From positions 2,170,001 through 2,234,000 of the forward strand of contig NZ_JADOTX010000001.1 of NCBI RefSeq assembly GCF_015751765.1: a stretch of DNA of 64,000 bases, written 5' to 3'. The translations under genes and the position numbers were made by a program. Shown in pieces: positions 14,719 through 22,531 of this stretch; position 1 is the first letter of the stretch, and every line of letters begins with the position of its first letter. The DNA is from Micromonospora ureilytica (GTDB lineage Bacteria; Actinomycetota; Actinomycetes; Mycobacteriales; Micromonosporaceae). A model generated the notes under the pieces. That model worked only from the letters and a program-made list of their open reading frames with translations. It had not been told where the DNA came from and ran no database searches.

Positions 14719-16131
14719 GTGGACGCGTTGGACGTTGCCCGCTGGCAGTTCGGTGTCACCACCGTCTACCACTTTCTCTTCGTGCCGTTGACCATCGGCC
14801 TCTCCGTGCTGGTGGCCATCCTGCAGACGATGTGGCACCGCACCGGCAACGAGCGCTACCTCAAGCTCACCAAGTTCTACGGCAAGCTGTTCCTGATCAA
14901 CTTCGCGATGGGCGTGGTCACCGGCATCGTGCAGGAGTTCCAGTTCGGCATGAACTGGAGCGACTACTCCCGCTTCGTCGGCGACGTCTTCGGCGCACCC
15001 CTGGCCATCGAGGCGCTTGTCGCGTTCTTCCTCGAATCCACCTTCATCGGCCTGTGGATCTTCGGCTGGGACCGGCTGCCCAAGCGGGCGCACCTGGCCA
15101 GCATCTGGGCCGCCGCGATCGGCACCAACCTCAGCGCGTACTTCATCCTCGCGGCGAACTCGTTCATGCAGAACCCGGTCGGCTACCGGATCAACCCCGA
15201 CAGCGGACGCGCCGAACTGACCGACTTCCCGGCCGTGCTGACCAACAAGGTCGCCCTGATCACCTTCCCGCACACCCTGGCCGGCTCGTTCCTGGTCGCC
15301 GGGTCGCTGATCGTCGCCGTCGGTCTGTGGCACGTCATCCGCAACCGCGACTCCGCCGACACCGGCGCGTACCGCTTCGCCACCAAGTTCGGCTCCTGGG
15401 TGGTCCTGGTCGCCTCCGCCGCCGTGCTGTTCACCGGCGACATCCAGGGCAAGATCATGACGGACGTGCAGCCGATGAAGATGGCCGCCGCCGAGGGCCT
15501 CTACACCACCGAGAGCCCCGCCTCGTTCTCCGTGCTCACCATCGGCAGCCTCGACGGCAGCCGCGAGGTGTTCGCCCTCAAGATCCCGTACCTGCTGTCG
15601 TACCTGGGCACCGGCGACCCGCACGGCACCGTGCACGGCATCAACGACCTGCAGGCCCAGTACGCCACCCAGTACGGCGCGGGCAGCTACACCCCGATCA
15701 TCCCGGTCACCTACTGGAGCTTCCGCTTCATGATCGCCTTCGGAATGGCGGCCGGCGCTATCGCCCTGCTGGTGCTCTGGAGCCAGCGCAAGGGCCGCAC
15801 CCCGAGCAGCAGGTGGCTGCTGCGCGCCGGGCTGGCCATGCCGGTGCTGCCGTTGCTGGCCAACTCCTTCGGCTGGATCTTCACCGAGATGGGCCGCCAG
15901 CCGTGGATCGTGTTCGGCGAGATGCTCACCCGCAACGGGGTGTCCCGCAGCGTCTCGCTGGCCGAGGTGCTCACCTCGTTCACCGCGTTCACGCTGATCT
16001 ACGCCACCCTCGCCGTGATCGAGGTCAAGCTGCTGCTGCGCTACGCCAAGGCAGGCGTGCCGGACGTCAGCGAGCAACCCCCCACCGACGACACCGACGA
16101 CGCCGAGCGCCCGCTCGCCTTCGCCTACTGA
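14719..16131 (+). CDS. cydA: Cytochrome bd ubiquinol/menaquinol oxidase subunit I
   Basis: The quinol-oxidising, haem-carrying subunit of the high-affinity cytochrome bd oxidase, which reduces oxygen to water. About nine transmembrane helices. VDALDVARWQFGVTTVYHFL contains the N-terminal haem-ligand histidine, and the conserved IEALVAFFLESTFIGLWIFGWD carries the acidic proton-channel residue. A short Q-loop around GDIQGKIMTDVQPMKMAAAE is followed by GWIFTEMGRQPWIV. The 470-residue length is normal. GTG 14719 is preferred (GGGGG 7-12 bases upstream and the usual family N-terminus); ATG 14701 adds six residues. It is 14 bases from cydB. No cydDC assembly genes follow in this window. Confidence 0.93.
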   Translation: MDALDVARWQFGVTTVYHFLFVPLTIGLSVLVAILQTMWHRTGNERYLKLTKFYGKLFLINFAMGVVTGIVQEFQFGMNWSDYSRFVGDVFGAPLAIEALVAFFLESTFIGLWIFGWDRLPKRAHLASIWAAAIGTNLSAYFILAANSFMQNPVGYRINPDSGRAELTDFPAVLTNKVALITFPHTLAGSFLVAGSLIVAVGLWHVIRNRDSADTGAYRFATKFGSWVVLVASAAVLFTGDIQGKIMTDVQPMKMAAAEGLYTTESPASFSVLTIGSLDGSREVFALKIPYLLSYLGTGDPHGTVHGINDLQAQYATQYGAGSYTPIIPVTYWSFRFMIAFGMAAGAIALLVLWSQRKGRTPSSRWLLRAGLAMPVLPLLANSFGWIFTEMGRQPWIVFGEMLTRNGVSRSVSLAEVLTSFTAFTLIYATLAVIEVKLLLRYAKAGVPDVSEQPPTDDTDDAERPLAFAY

Positions 16132-16145
16132 TCCCGGAGCCCATC

Positions 16146-17144
16146 GTGGAACTGACCACCATCTGGTTTCTCCTCGTCGCCGTGCTGTTCACCGGGTACT
16201 TCATCCTGGAGGGCTTCGACTTCGGCGTCGGCATGCTGCTGCCCGTGCTCGGCCGCGACGACCGGGAACGCCGCGTCCTGATCAACACCATCGGCCCGGT
16301 CTGGGACGGCAACGAGGTCTGGCTGATCACCGCCGGTGGCGCCATGTTCGCCGCGTTCCCCGAGTGGTACGCCACCCTCTTCTCCGGGTTCTACCTGCCG
16401 CTGCTGCTGATCCTGCTGGCCCTGATCGCCCGAGGAGTCGCCTTCGAGTACCGGCACAAGCGCCCCGAGGCGTCCTGGAAACGCCGCTGGGACACAGCGA
16501 TCGTGGTCGGCTCGCTGCTGCCGGCGATCCTGTGGGGCGTCGCCTTCGCCAACATCCTGCGCGGCGTGCCGCTGGACGCCGACCACGAGTACGTCGGCGG
16601 ACTGTTGGACCTGCTCAACCCGTACGCCCTGCTGGGTGGCGCGACCACCCTCGCGCTGTTCCTCACCCACGGCGCGGTGTTCCTCGCCCTGAAGACCTCC
16701 GGCGACATCCGCGAGCGCGCGGGCGCGCTCGCGGTGCGCCTGGGCGTGGGTGCCGCCGTGCTCGCGGTCGGGTTCCTGACCTGGACGCTGACCATCCGAT
16801 CCAGCGCGGCCGCCGTCGTGCTCGCCGTCGGCGCGGCCCTCGCCCTGCTCGGCGCGCTGGCCGCCGCCCGAGTACGCCGGGAGGGCTGGGCGTTCACCGG
16901 CACCGCCGTGGCGATCGGCCTGGCCGTGGCGACCCTGTTCGCGGCGCTGTTCCCGAACGTGCTGCCCTCCACCCTGGACGCGGCCGGCACGCTGACGGCC
17001 ACCAACGCGGCGTCCACCCCGTACACCCTGAAGATCATGACCTGGGTGGCGGTGATCTTCACCCCGGTGGTGCTGGCCTACCAGGGCTGGACCTACTGGG
17101 TGTTCCGCAAGCGCATCGGCGTGGCCAACATCCCCCAGCACTGA
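16146..17144 (+). CDS. cydB: Cytochrome bd ubiquinol/menaquinol oxidase subunit II
   Basis: The second core subunit of cytochrome bd oxidase: 332 residues, eight or nine transmembrane helices. It opens with VELTTIWFLLVAVLFTGYFI and the family motif EGFDFGVGMLLPVLGRDDRER, then INTIGPVWDGNEVWLITAGGAMFAAFP, and ends with a helix containing YQGWTYWVF. GTG 16146 has GGAG nine bases upstream and lies 14 bases after the cydA stop, so the pair form an operon. Together they support respiration at low oxygen. Confidence 0.93.
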   Translation: MELTTIWFLLVAVLFTGYFILEGFDFGVGMLLPVLGRDDRERRVLINTIGPVWDGNEVWLITAGGAMFAAFPEWYATLFSGFYLPLLLILLALIARGVAFEYRHKRPEASWKRRWDTAIVVGSLLPAILWGVAFANILRGVPLDADHEYVGGLLDLLNPYALLGGATTLALFLTHGAVFLALKTSGDIRERAGALAVRLGVGAAVLAVGFLTWTLTIRSSAAAVVLAVGAALALLGALAAARVRREGWAFTGTAVAIGLAVATLFAALFPNVLPSTLDAAGTLTATNAASTPYTLKIMTWVAVIFTPVVLAYQGWTYWVFRKRIGVANIPQH

Positions 17145-17167
17145 CCGACACGGTGCTCGCCCCACGC

Positions 17168-17237
17168 CGATCTTGCACTTTCGGTTGCCGATATCCACGT
17201 AATGCCCTCTTATGTCGCGACAGAAAGTGCAAGATCG
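17168..17237. repeat. Intergenic REP-like imperfect palindrome
   Basis: CGATCTTGCACTTTC (17168-17182) and its exact reverse complement (17223-17237) are 15-base arms. The 40-base spacer ends in TGTCGCGACA (17213-17222), itself a perfect palindrome. It is noncoding and lies after cydB. It resembles dispersed intergenic palindromes of actinomycetes, but only this copy is in the window. Confidence 0.6.
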
Positions 17238-17299
17238 CGGACCGGTCGGCGGGGAGGGGTGCTGGCGGTAAATGGGCGGTCGGTGCGGGGTCGTGCGGC

Positions 17300-17305
17300 T
17301 ACGGT
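17300..17305 (+). promoter_or_regulatory. Candidate -10 box of the Eis-like gene
   Basis: TACGGT ends six bases before ATG 17312, with no ribosome-binding site; a leaderless start is likely (inference). Confidence 0.4.
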
Positions 17306-17311
17306 TTGCCG

Positions 17312-18493
17312 ATGCCCGCCACTGTGCACGTACGCGAACTCACCGCGGACGACCTCGACGCCGCCTGGGAACTGGGTCGGTTCGCGTTCGGCTCCGACCC
17401 GCAGCGCCCGGCGCCCGCGTCCGCCCCGGTGCCCGGCCTGACCCGTTACGGCGCGTTCGACGACACCGGACGGCTCATCGGCAAGGCCGTCGACCTGCAC
17501 CACGACCAGTGGTGGTCCGGGCGGGCGGTGCCCGCCGCCGACGTGGCCGGGGTGGCGGTCGCCCCCGAGGCTCGGGGTCGTGGCGTGGCTCGCGCCCTGC
17601 TCGCCGGGCTGCTGCGCGGCGCCCACGAGCGTGGGGCGGCGATCAGCGCGCTGTACCCGACCGTCGCCGCCCCCTACCGGGCCTGCGGGTGGGAGTCCGC
17701 CGGGGTGCTGCGAACCGTCGATTTGGCCACCGCCGCGTTGCCTCGACACCGACCCGCGTCGCACCTCACCGTCCGGGCCGGTACGACCGCCGATCTGGCG
17801 GCCGTCGACGCCCTGTACGAGAAGGTCGCCCGGCACCGCAACGGCATGCTGACCCGCCGGGGCGGGCTTTTCGACGCCGCCGACCGCGGCCTGCCGGGCG
17901 ACGGGCTCACCCTGGTCGAGGCCGACGGCGAGCTGGTCGGCTACGCCACCTGGCAGCGGGGTCGGGGCTACGGGGCGGACTCCGTGCTCACCGTCGACGA
18001 GGCCCTGGCCGTCACGGCCGAAGCCGCCCGGGAACTCGTCGGTGTGCTGGGCAGTTGGGCCAGCGTCGCGCCGACCCTACGACTGTGCCCGCTCGACGGG
18101 GACGCCGTCAGCATCCAGTTGCCACTGGAGTCGGCCCGCGAGCACGAGCGGGACCTGTGGATGCACCGGCCGGTCGACGTCGCCCTGGCGGTCAGCGCAC
18201 GGGGCTGGCCCGCCCACACCCGGGGCGTCGTCGACTTCGGCCTCACCGACCCGCTCGCCGAGTGGAACACCGGCACCTGGCGGTTGGCAGTCGCCGACGG
18301 CGCCGCCGAGCTGACCCGCGTCGACGGCGAGGCGGATCTCCGGCTGGACGTCCGTGGTTTCGCGCTGCTGTACGCCGGGGCGGCACGGGCCCGGTCGGTC
18401 GCGCATGCCGGCCTGCTGCACGGCGCCGGCGACCCGACCGCCCTCGACCTGCTGGGCGTCGGAGGTCCGGCGCAGCTGCTCGACTACTTCTGA
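17312..18493 (+). CDS. Eis-like GNAT N-acetyltransferase with SCP2-like tail
   Basis: A 393-residue protein of the enhanced-intracellular-survival (Eis) family: two tandem GNAT folds plus a C-terminal sterol-carrier-like domain. The first GNAT carries the acetyl-CoA loop VAVAPEARGRGVARALL (about residues 73-90) and the active-site tyrosine region TVAAPYRACGWESAG. The protein ends in the aromatic residues DYF; in Eis the terminal carboxylate of Phe is catalytic, so this is a meaningful match. Eis proteins acetylate amines such as aminoglycosides or lysines. The natural substrate here is unknown. Confidence 0.85.
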   Translation: MPATVHVRELTADDLDAAWELGRFAFGSDPQRPAPASAPVPGLTRYGAFDDTGRLIGKAVDLHHDQWWSGRAVPAADVAGVAVAPEARGRGVARALLAGLLRGAHERGAAISALYPTVAAPYRACGWESAGVLRTVDLATAALPRHRPASHLTVRAGTTADLAAVDALYEKVARHRNGMLTRRGGLFDAADRGLPGDGLTLVEADGELVGYATWQRGRGYGADSVLTVDEALAVTAEAARELVGVLGSWASVAPTLRLCPLDGDAVSIQLPLESAREHERDLWMHRPVDVALAVSARGWPAHTRGVVDFGLTDPLAEWNTGTWRLAVADGAAELTRVDGEADLRLDVRGFALLYAGAARARSVAHAGLLHGAGDPTALDLLGVGGPAQLLDYF

Positions 18494-18535
18494 CCGGCGC
18501 TTCCCGGGCGCCGATCGATCCGCGCGCCGCAAAGT

Positions 18536-18541
18536 GGGAAC
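18536..18541 (+). promoter_or_regulatory. Candidate ECF-type -35 element (GGGAAC)
   Basis: GGGAAC lies 29 bases before GTG 18570 of the ECF sigma gene, the spacing expected for an autoregulated and nearly leaderless ECF promoter. The -10 is not clear, so this is a weak call. Confidence 0.3.
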
Positions 18542-18569
18542 TCGTCGGCGGCAGCGGACAGATACTGGT

Positions 18570-19154
18570 GTGACAGCCGAGATGCGGACCCGGATCCGGG
18601 CCGGAGACTCCGAAGCGTTGGGTGAGCTCTTCGACGAGCACGCCGACGCGGTTCATCGACATGCGCTGTGGAGCGGAAGCGAGCCGGGGCACGCCGAGGA
18701 CGTGGTGTCGCTGACCTTCCTCGAGGCGTGGCGGATCCGCGAATCCCTCCGTCCGGGCGGGGACAGCCTGCGCCCGTGGCTGCTCGGCATCGCGACCAAT
18801 GTGCTGCGTAATCGCCGACGGACGGCGCGCCGGCACCGGGAGGCGTTACGGCGGTTGCCGGTACGCGACGCCGTCCCGGACATTGCCGACGAGGTGGTCG
18901 ACCGGATGCACGACGCCGATCAGGTGGCCGCCGCCATGGCGGGGCTGCGGGTGCTGCGTCCCGCCGACCGGGAGGTGTTCCTGCTCTGCGTGTGGTCGCA
19001 GCTGGATTACACGGCGGCGGCCGAAGCGCTGGGCGTACCCGTCGGGACCGTGCGCTCCCGGCTGTCGCGGGCCCGCGCCCGGCTGCGAGCGCTGGCGCAG
19101 CAGGAACTGGCCGGCACCCGGATGATCCCCATCGAGCAGGGAGAATACCGATGA
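18570..19154 (+). CDS. ECF-family RNA polymerase sigma factor
   Basis: A 194-residue sigma-70 family protein with regions sigma2 (RIRAGDSEALGELFDEHADAV, then AEDVVSLTFLEAWR for -10 recognition) and sigma4 (LRPADREVFLLCVWSQLDYTAAAEALGVPVGTVRSRL). It lacks regions 1 and 3, as ECF factors do. GTG 18570 or ATG 18582 could be the start; neither has a strong ribosome-binding site. The stop overlaps the next start (ATGA), so it is translationally coupled to a membrane protein that may act as its partner. Confidence 0.88.
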   Translation: MTAEMRTRIRAGDSEALGELFDEHADAVHRHALWSGSEPGHAEDVVSLTFLEAWRIRESLRPGGDSLRPWLLGIATNVLRNRRRTARRHREALRRLPVRDAVPDIADEVVDRMHDADQVAAAMAGLRVLRPADREVFLLCVWSQLDYTAAAEALGVPVGTVRSRLSRARARLRALAQQELAGTRMIPIEQGEYR

Positions 19155-20083
19155 GCGAGCCCTCCGCCCCACCCGTGCCGGCCCTGCCGGCGCTGCGCCG
19201 ACAGGCACTGCGCCATCATCTGCTGACCGAGGTCCGGCGGCCGTCGAGGCGACGCTGGCGGGTAAGGGTGCTCGTGCCGGTGGCGGGGGCGTTGGTTGTC
19301 GCGGTCGCGGCCGGGGTGATCGCCCAGCCGTGGGCGCCGCGCAGCGCGCCGATGGTCGTCCCGGTCGAGCAGGGGGACCGGGTCGGCGCGACGCTGCTGC
19401 TGAACCGGATGGCCGTGGTCACCGCCGACAGGCCAGGGCCGCCGTCCGGCGAGGGCGCCTACGTCTACATCCGCAGCCGGGGCGCCTTCGCCGAACTCGG
19501 TGACGGCCCGGCGCGGCTGCGACCGGTGCACGAGCGGGAAATCTGGATCCCGCGGGACGAGCGGGGTGACGGCCTGCTGCGACAGCCGTTCTTACACGTG
19601 CCGATCGTCGGCGCGATTCCGGAGCACGAGACGCTCACGGACGTGACGCCGAATGCCGCGCTCATCGATCTGCCTGACGACCCGGACGCTCTGCTGGCGA
19701 CGCTGTACCGGGAGCGCGAGGAGCGGGGCCGGGGCAACAGCCGCGACGGGGCGGCGTTCACCGCGATCGGGGACATCCTGCGCGAGTCGTTGGTGCCGCC
19801 GCGCACGAGTGCCGCGCTTTACCGAGCCGCGGCGAAGATCCCCGGGGTCGAGGTGGTGCGCGGGGTCACCGATGCGGCCGGGCGGCAGGGGATAGCCGTC
19901 GCGCACACTGAGCGGAGCCGCCGCGACGAGTGGATCTTCGATGAGCGGACGTTCGACTACCTCGGTGAGCGCAGTTATCTGGTGGCGGACACCGTCGACG
20001 GGCCGGCTGGGACGGTGTTGGGCACGACCGCGGTGCTGCAACGGGCCGTGGTGGCGCAGCTCGGGCGGCGCCCGCAACGGTAG
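19151..20083 (+). CDS. Membrane-anchored CU044_5270-type protein paired with an ECF sigma factor
   Basis: A 310-residue protein. A basic cytoplasmic N-terminus (LPALRRQALRHHLLTEVRRP) precedes one transmembrane helix (about residues 40-60, VLVPVAGALVVAVAAGVIA), then a large extracytoplasmic domain ending RAVVAQLGRR. The arrangement and sequence style match the actinobacterial CU044_5270-type proteins that commonly follow ECF sigma genes. A role in sensing or anti-sigma control is plausible but unproven; no zinc-binding anti-sigma motif (HxxxCxxC) is present. ATGA overlap with the sigma gene. Confidence 0.65.
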   Translation: MSEPSAPPVPALPALRRQALRHHLLTEVRRPSRRRWRVRVLVPVAGALVVAVAAGVIAQPWAPRSAPMVVPVEQGDRVGATLLLNRMAVVTADRPGPPSGEGAYVYIRSRGAFAELGDGPARLRPVHEREIWIPRDERGDGLLRQPFLHVPIVGAIPEHETLTDVTPNAALIDLPDDPDALLATLYREREERGRGNSRDGAAFTAIGDILRESLVPPRTSAALYRAAAKIPGVEVVRGVTDAAGRQGIAVAHTERSRRDEWIFDERTFDYLGERSYLVADTVDGPAGTVLGTTAVLQRAVVAQLGRRPQR

Positions 20084-20090
20084 GCGCACC

Positions 20091-20124
20091 GGCGGCCGGC
20101 CCGGACCTCTGGGTACCGGCCGCC
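20091..20124. terminator. Hairpin between convergent genes
   Basis: GGCGGCCGG (20091-20099) pairs perfectly with CCGGCCGCC (20116-20124). It sits between the ends of the CU044-type gene and the MarR gene and could serve both directions. Confidence 0.5.
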
Positions 20125-20141
20125 TGGCGACGTCGTCGCGG

Positions 20142-20588
20142 TCAGGTCGGGGTCGCTGCCAGTTCGGCGTTGGCGCGCTGGGTGACCACGGTGAGGGCCC
20201 GGGCGGCGGCGCTCGCCTCGTCGGTCGGGATGTCCGCGTAGAGGCGGGCGCTGATGCCCGCGACGGCGTCGGCGATGCGGGCCTGCACGGCGTGGCCGGT
20301 GTCGGTGAGCCGCAGCCGTGGCGCGTCGGCGTGGTGGTCGGCCTGGGCGAGGTTCGCGTCGACGAGGGTGGCGAGCACCCGCTGCACCTCCTGCTCGTCG
20401 ACCTTGAGCGTGCTGGTGATCCGCTGCGTCAGTTGTGCGCGTTCGACCGGGCCGTTGGCGAGGACGTTGAGGGCGAGCAACTGGTTGAACTCGACGCCGA
20501 GGGGAGCGACGGCCCGTTCGAGCAGGGCCCGGGTGGCGTAGTGGGCGTGGCCGATGACCTGGCCGTTGAGGGTGGGGACGGTGGACAT
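20142..20588 (-). CDS. MarR family transcriptional regulator
   Basis: A 148-residue winged-helix protein. The region LGVEFNQLLALNVLANGPVERAQLTQRI...EVQRVLATLVDANLAQ matches the MarR recognition helix and wing layout. ATG 20588 has GAAGGAGG. It is divergent from a second MarR gene (20685) across a 96-base interval with three operator-like palindromes. A paired antagonistic or cross-regulating function is possible. No ligand can be inferred. Confidence 0.8.
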   Translation of the reverse strand: MSTVPTLNGQVIGHAHYATRALLERAVAPLGVEFNQLLALNVLANGPVERAQLTQRITSTLKVDEQEVQRVLATLVDANLAQADHHADAPRLRLTDTGHAVQARIADAVAGISARLYADIPTDEASAAARALTVVTQRANAELAATPT

Positions 20589-20603
20589 GACGCCTCCTTC
20601 AAT

Positions 20604-20665
20604 ACGTTGGCCGAGCCAACGTTGGTCGCACCAACGTAACATCCGATCGTGGGTCGCGCCAACGA
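20604..20665. promoter_or_regulatory. Cluster of three MarR-type operator palindromes
   Basis: ACGTTGG-5-CCAACGT (20604-20622) overlaps ACGTTGGT-CGC-ACCAACGT (20619-20637), sharing ACGT. A third, degraded copy (CGTGGGTCGCGCCAACG) lies at 20648-20664. All are in the interval between divergent MarR genes, the expected place for autoregulatory sites. Confidence 0.7.
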
Positions 20666-20672
20666 TTCCTGG

Positions 20673-20678
20673 TAGGCT
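20673..20678 (+). promoter_or_regulatory. Candidate -10 box of the second MarR gene
   Basis: TAGGCT ends six bases before ATG 20685 and follows directly on the third operator-like palindrome. No ribosome-binding site is visible, which suggests a leaderless start. Confidence 0.45.
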
Positions 20679-20684
20679 GCGCCC

Positions 20685-21137
20685 ATGGATCACGCGGCCC
20701 CGCAGTCACCCGCCGGGCTCAGCACCACCCCGAGTTGGCTGCTCAACCAGACCGCCAGCCACGCCGCCCGCCTGCTCAGCGAGGGCTTCGCCGCGCACGA
20801 CCTGCGCGGCTACCACTACCGGCTGCTCGCCACCCTGGCCGAGGACGGCCCGGCCAGCCAGGCCGACCTCGGCCGGCGCTGCGGCATCGACCGCAGCGAC
20901 GTGGTGGCCGCCATCAACGACCTGGCCGGCCGAGGGCTCGTGGTACGCGCCCCCGACCCGGCCGATCGCCGCCGCAACGTCATCAGCGTCACCGACGCCG
21001 GCGCCGACGAAGCCCGCCGGATGGGCGCGACCGTCGAACGCGTCCAAGCCGACCTGCTCGCCCCGCTGTCCGCCACCGAGCGCAAGCAGCTGACGCGACT
21101 GCTCACCCGACTGCTACAGCACCACAGCCGACACTGA
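20685..21137 (+). CDS. MarR family transcriptional regulator
   Basis: A 150-residue MarR protein. It has a helical dimerisation N-terminus, the winged helix YHYRLLATLAEDGPASQADLGRRCGIDRSDVVAAINDLAGRGLV, the wing RAPDPADRRRNVISVTDAG (the DxRxxxV/I signature) and C-terminal helices. Its start is apparently leaderless. It is divergent from another MarR gene with shared operators. It ends six bases from the convergent coiled-coil gene. Confidence 0.85.
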   Translation: MDHAAPQSPAGLSTTPSWLLNQTASHAARLLSEGFAAHDLRGYHYRLLATLAEDGPASQADLGRRCGIDRSDVVAAINDLAGRGLVVRAPDPADRRRNVISVTDAGADEARRMGATVERVQADLLAPLSATERKQLTRLLTRLLQHHSRH

Positions 21138-21143
21138 CCCGCC

Positions 21144-21827
21144 TCAGCGGGCCTCGCGCAGCTCCGCCAGCCGGGCCTCGATCTCGGCCAACTCGGCGCG
21201 CAGCTTCTCGGCCTGCTGCTCCGCCTCGGCCCGCTCGGTGCCGAGGATCTGCTCCACCGCCTCCTGCACCCCCGGCACGTCGACCAGGGCCACCATCTTC
21301 AACGCCTCCGCCGGCTTCACCACGTACGGCTTCGCGAGGGCCTTGCTGCCCTGCTGCGCCGCCACGGTCCACTCACCGTCGGCGTACGCCAGGGTCACGG
21401 TGAGGCCCGCGGGCCCCTTCGGCTTGACGGCCTTGACCGCCCGCCGCGCCGGCGGCTTCTCCGACTGCTCCACCTTCGGCTCCTCCTGTCGCTGCGCGGG
21501 CACCCGCGGCGTGTCCAACACGAACTCCGGCGCGGCCACCGCGGGCGGCTCGGGCTCCGGCTCCGGCTTCGGCTCCACCACCCGACGAGTAACGCCCTTG
21601 GGCGCCACGGCCAGATCGGCGGGGGAGAACGGCAACTCGTCGCGACCGAAGCGCACCACCACGAACTCGTCGGACACCTCGGGGTCGGTCAGCTCGATCA
21701 CCTGACCGACCTGACCGGCGATCTGCCCCGCCGCCGCGGTGAACACCACCCGCGGTTTGCGCCCGGCCGCCAACGCCTCCCGGATGCTCTGCACCTCGCT
21801 AGTGGACAAACCCTGGCCGGCATCCAT
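21144..21827 (-). CDS. Conserved hypothetical protein with Pro/Glu linker and C-terminal coiled coil
   Basis: A 227-residue protein. The N-terminal part (about 1-85) resembles a small beta domain (GRKPRVVFTAAAGQIAGQVG...DEFVVVRFGRDELPFSP). A charged Pro/Glu-rich linker (EPKPEPEPEPP...) and a basic patch (ARRAVKAVKPKG) follow, then a second folded region. The protein ends in a Glu/Ala/Arg-rich coiled coil (about 190-225, AEQQAEKLRAELAEIEARLA). No signal peptide or membrane segment. I do not recognise the family. ATG 21827 has GAGGG upstream. Confidence 0.55.
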   Translation of the reverse strand: MDAGQGLSTSEVQSIREALAAGRKPRVVFTAAAGQIAGQVGQVIELTDPEVSDEFVVVRFGRDELPFSPADLAVAPKGVTRRVVEPKPEPEPEPPAVAAPEFVLDTPRVPAQRQEEPKVEQSEKPPARRAVKAVKPKGPAGLTVTLAYADGEWTVAAQQGSKALAKPYVVKPAEALKMVALVDVPGVQEAVEQILGTERAEAEQQAEKLRAELAEIEARLAELREAR

Positions 21828-21910
21828 CACAACCCTCTTCCGTACACCTGTTTGATTGCTGTCTTGATACCAGCCGACTGCGACACCCGCCGCACGGGGC
21901 TGTCGCCCGC

Positions 21911-22372
21911 TCAGCCGCCCAACGCCCGCAGCGCCCGATCCGCGTGGTCATTCATGCTGACCTCGCTGTGGATCACCTCGATGATCCGCCGGTCGGCGCC
22001 GATCACGAACGTCATCCGCTTCATGCTCAACGGCCCCAACGGCACCCGCCGCTTGACCCCGAACTGCTGCGCCACCGCACCGTCGACGTCCGACAGCAGC
22101 GGATAGTCGAAGCCGTGCAGCTTCGAGAACTCGGCCTGCTTCGCCACCGTGTCGCGGCTGATGCCCACCCGCGACGCGCCCAGCGCCGTGAACTCCGCCG
22201 CGAGGTCGCGGAAGTGGCAGCTCTCCGCCGTGCACCCCCGGGTCATCGCCCCCGGGTAGAAGAACAGCACCACCGGCCCGCCCGCCAGGAACTCCGACAG
22301 CCGCCGTGGCGTGCCCGTCTCATCCGGCAGCTCGAAATCCTGCACCACGTCGCCGACACCCACACCCGCCAC
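21911..22372 (-). CDS. Peroxiredoxin (AhpC/TSA, Bcp/PrxQ-like)
   Basis: A 153-residue thiol peroxidase that reduces hydrogen and organic peroxides. It has FFYPGAMTRGCTAESCHFRD: the peroxidatic cysteine follows the PGAxTxGC pattern of the Bcp/PrxQ group, and a second cysteine five residues later is the likely resolving residue. FDYPLLSDVDGAVAQQFGV is the usual distal motif. GTG 22372 has GGAGG upstream. A stand-alone cytoplasmic protein without a reductase partner nearby. Confidence 0.88.
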   Translation of the reverse strand: MAGVGVGDVVQDFELPDETGTPRRLSEFLAGGPVVLFFYPGAMTRGCTAESCHFRDLAAEFTALGASRVGISRDTVAKQAEFSKLHGFDYPLLSDVDGAVAQQFGVKRRVPLGPLSMKRMTFVIGADRRIIEVIHSEVSMNDHADRALRALGG

Positions 22373-22531
22373 CGCGCACCTCCATCGTCTGATCGACCGC
22401 GCGGTGAGCGTAAGCGATCACTCCCAGAGCGCAACCAGATCCGCATCGGTGACCTGCACACGCCCCACCGGCGCCGGTCACGGTAGCGTCGGCACGACCA
22501 TCGCGCAGCCGTCAGACCCCCGGGAGGCACC

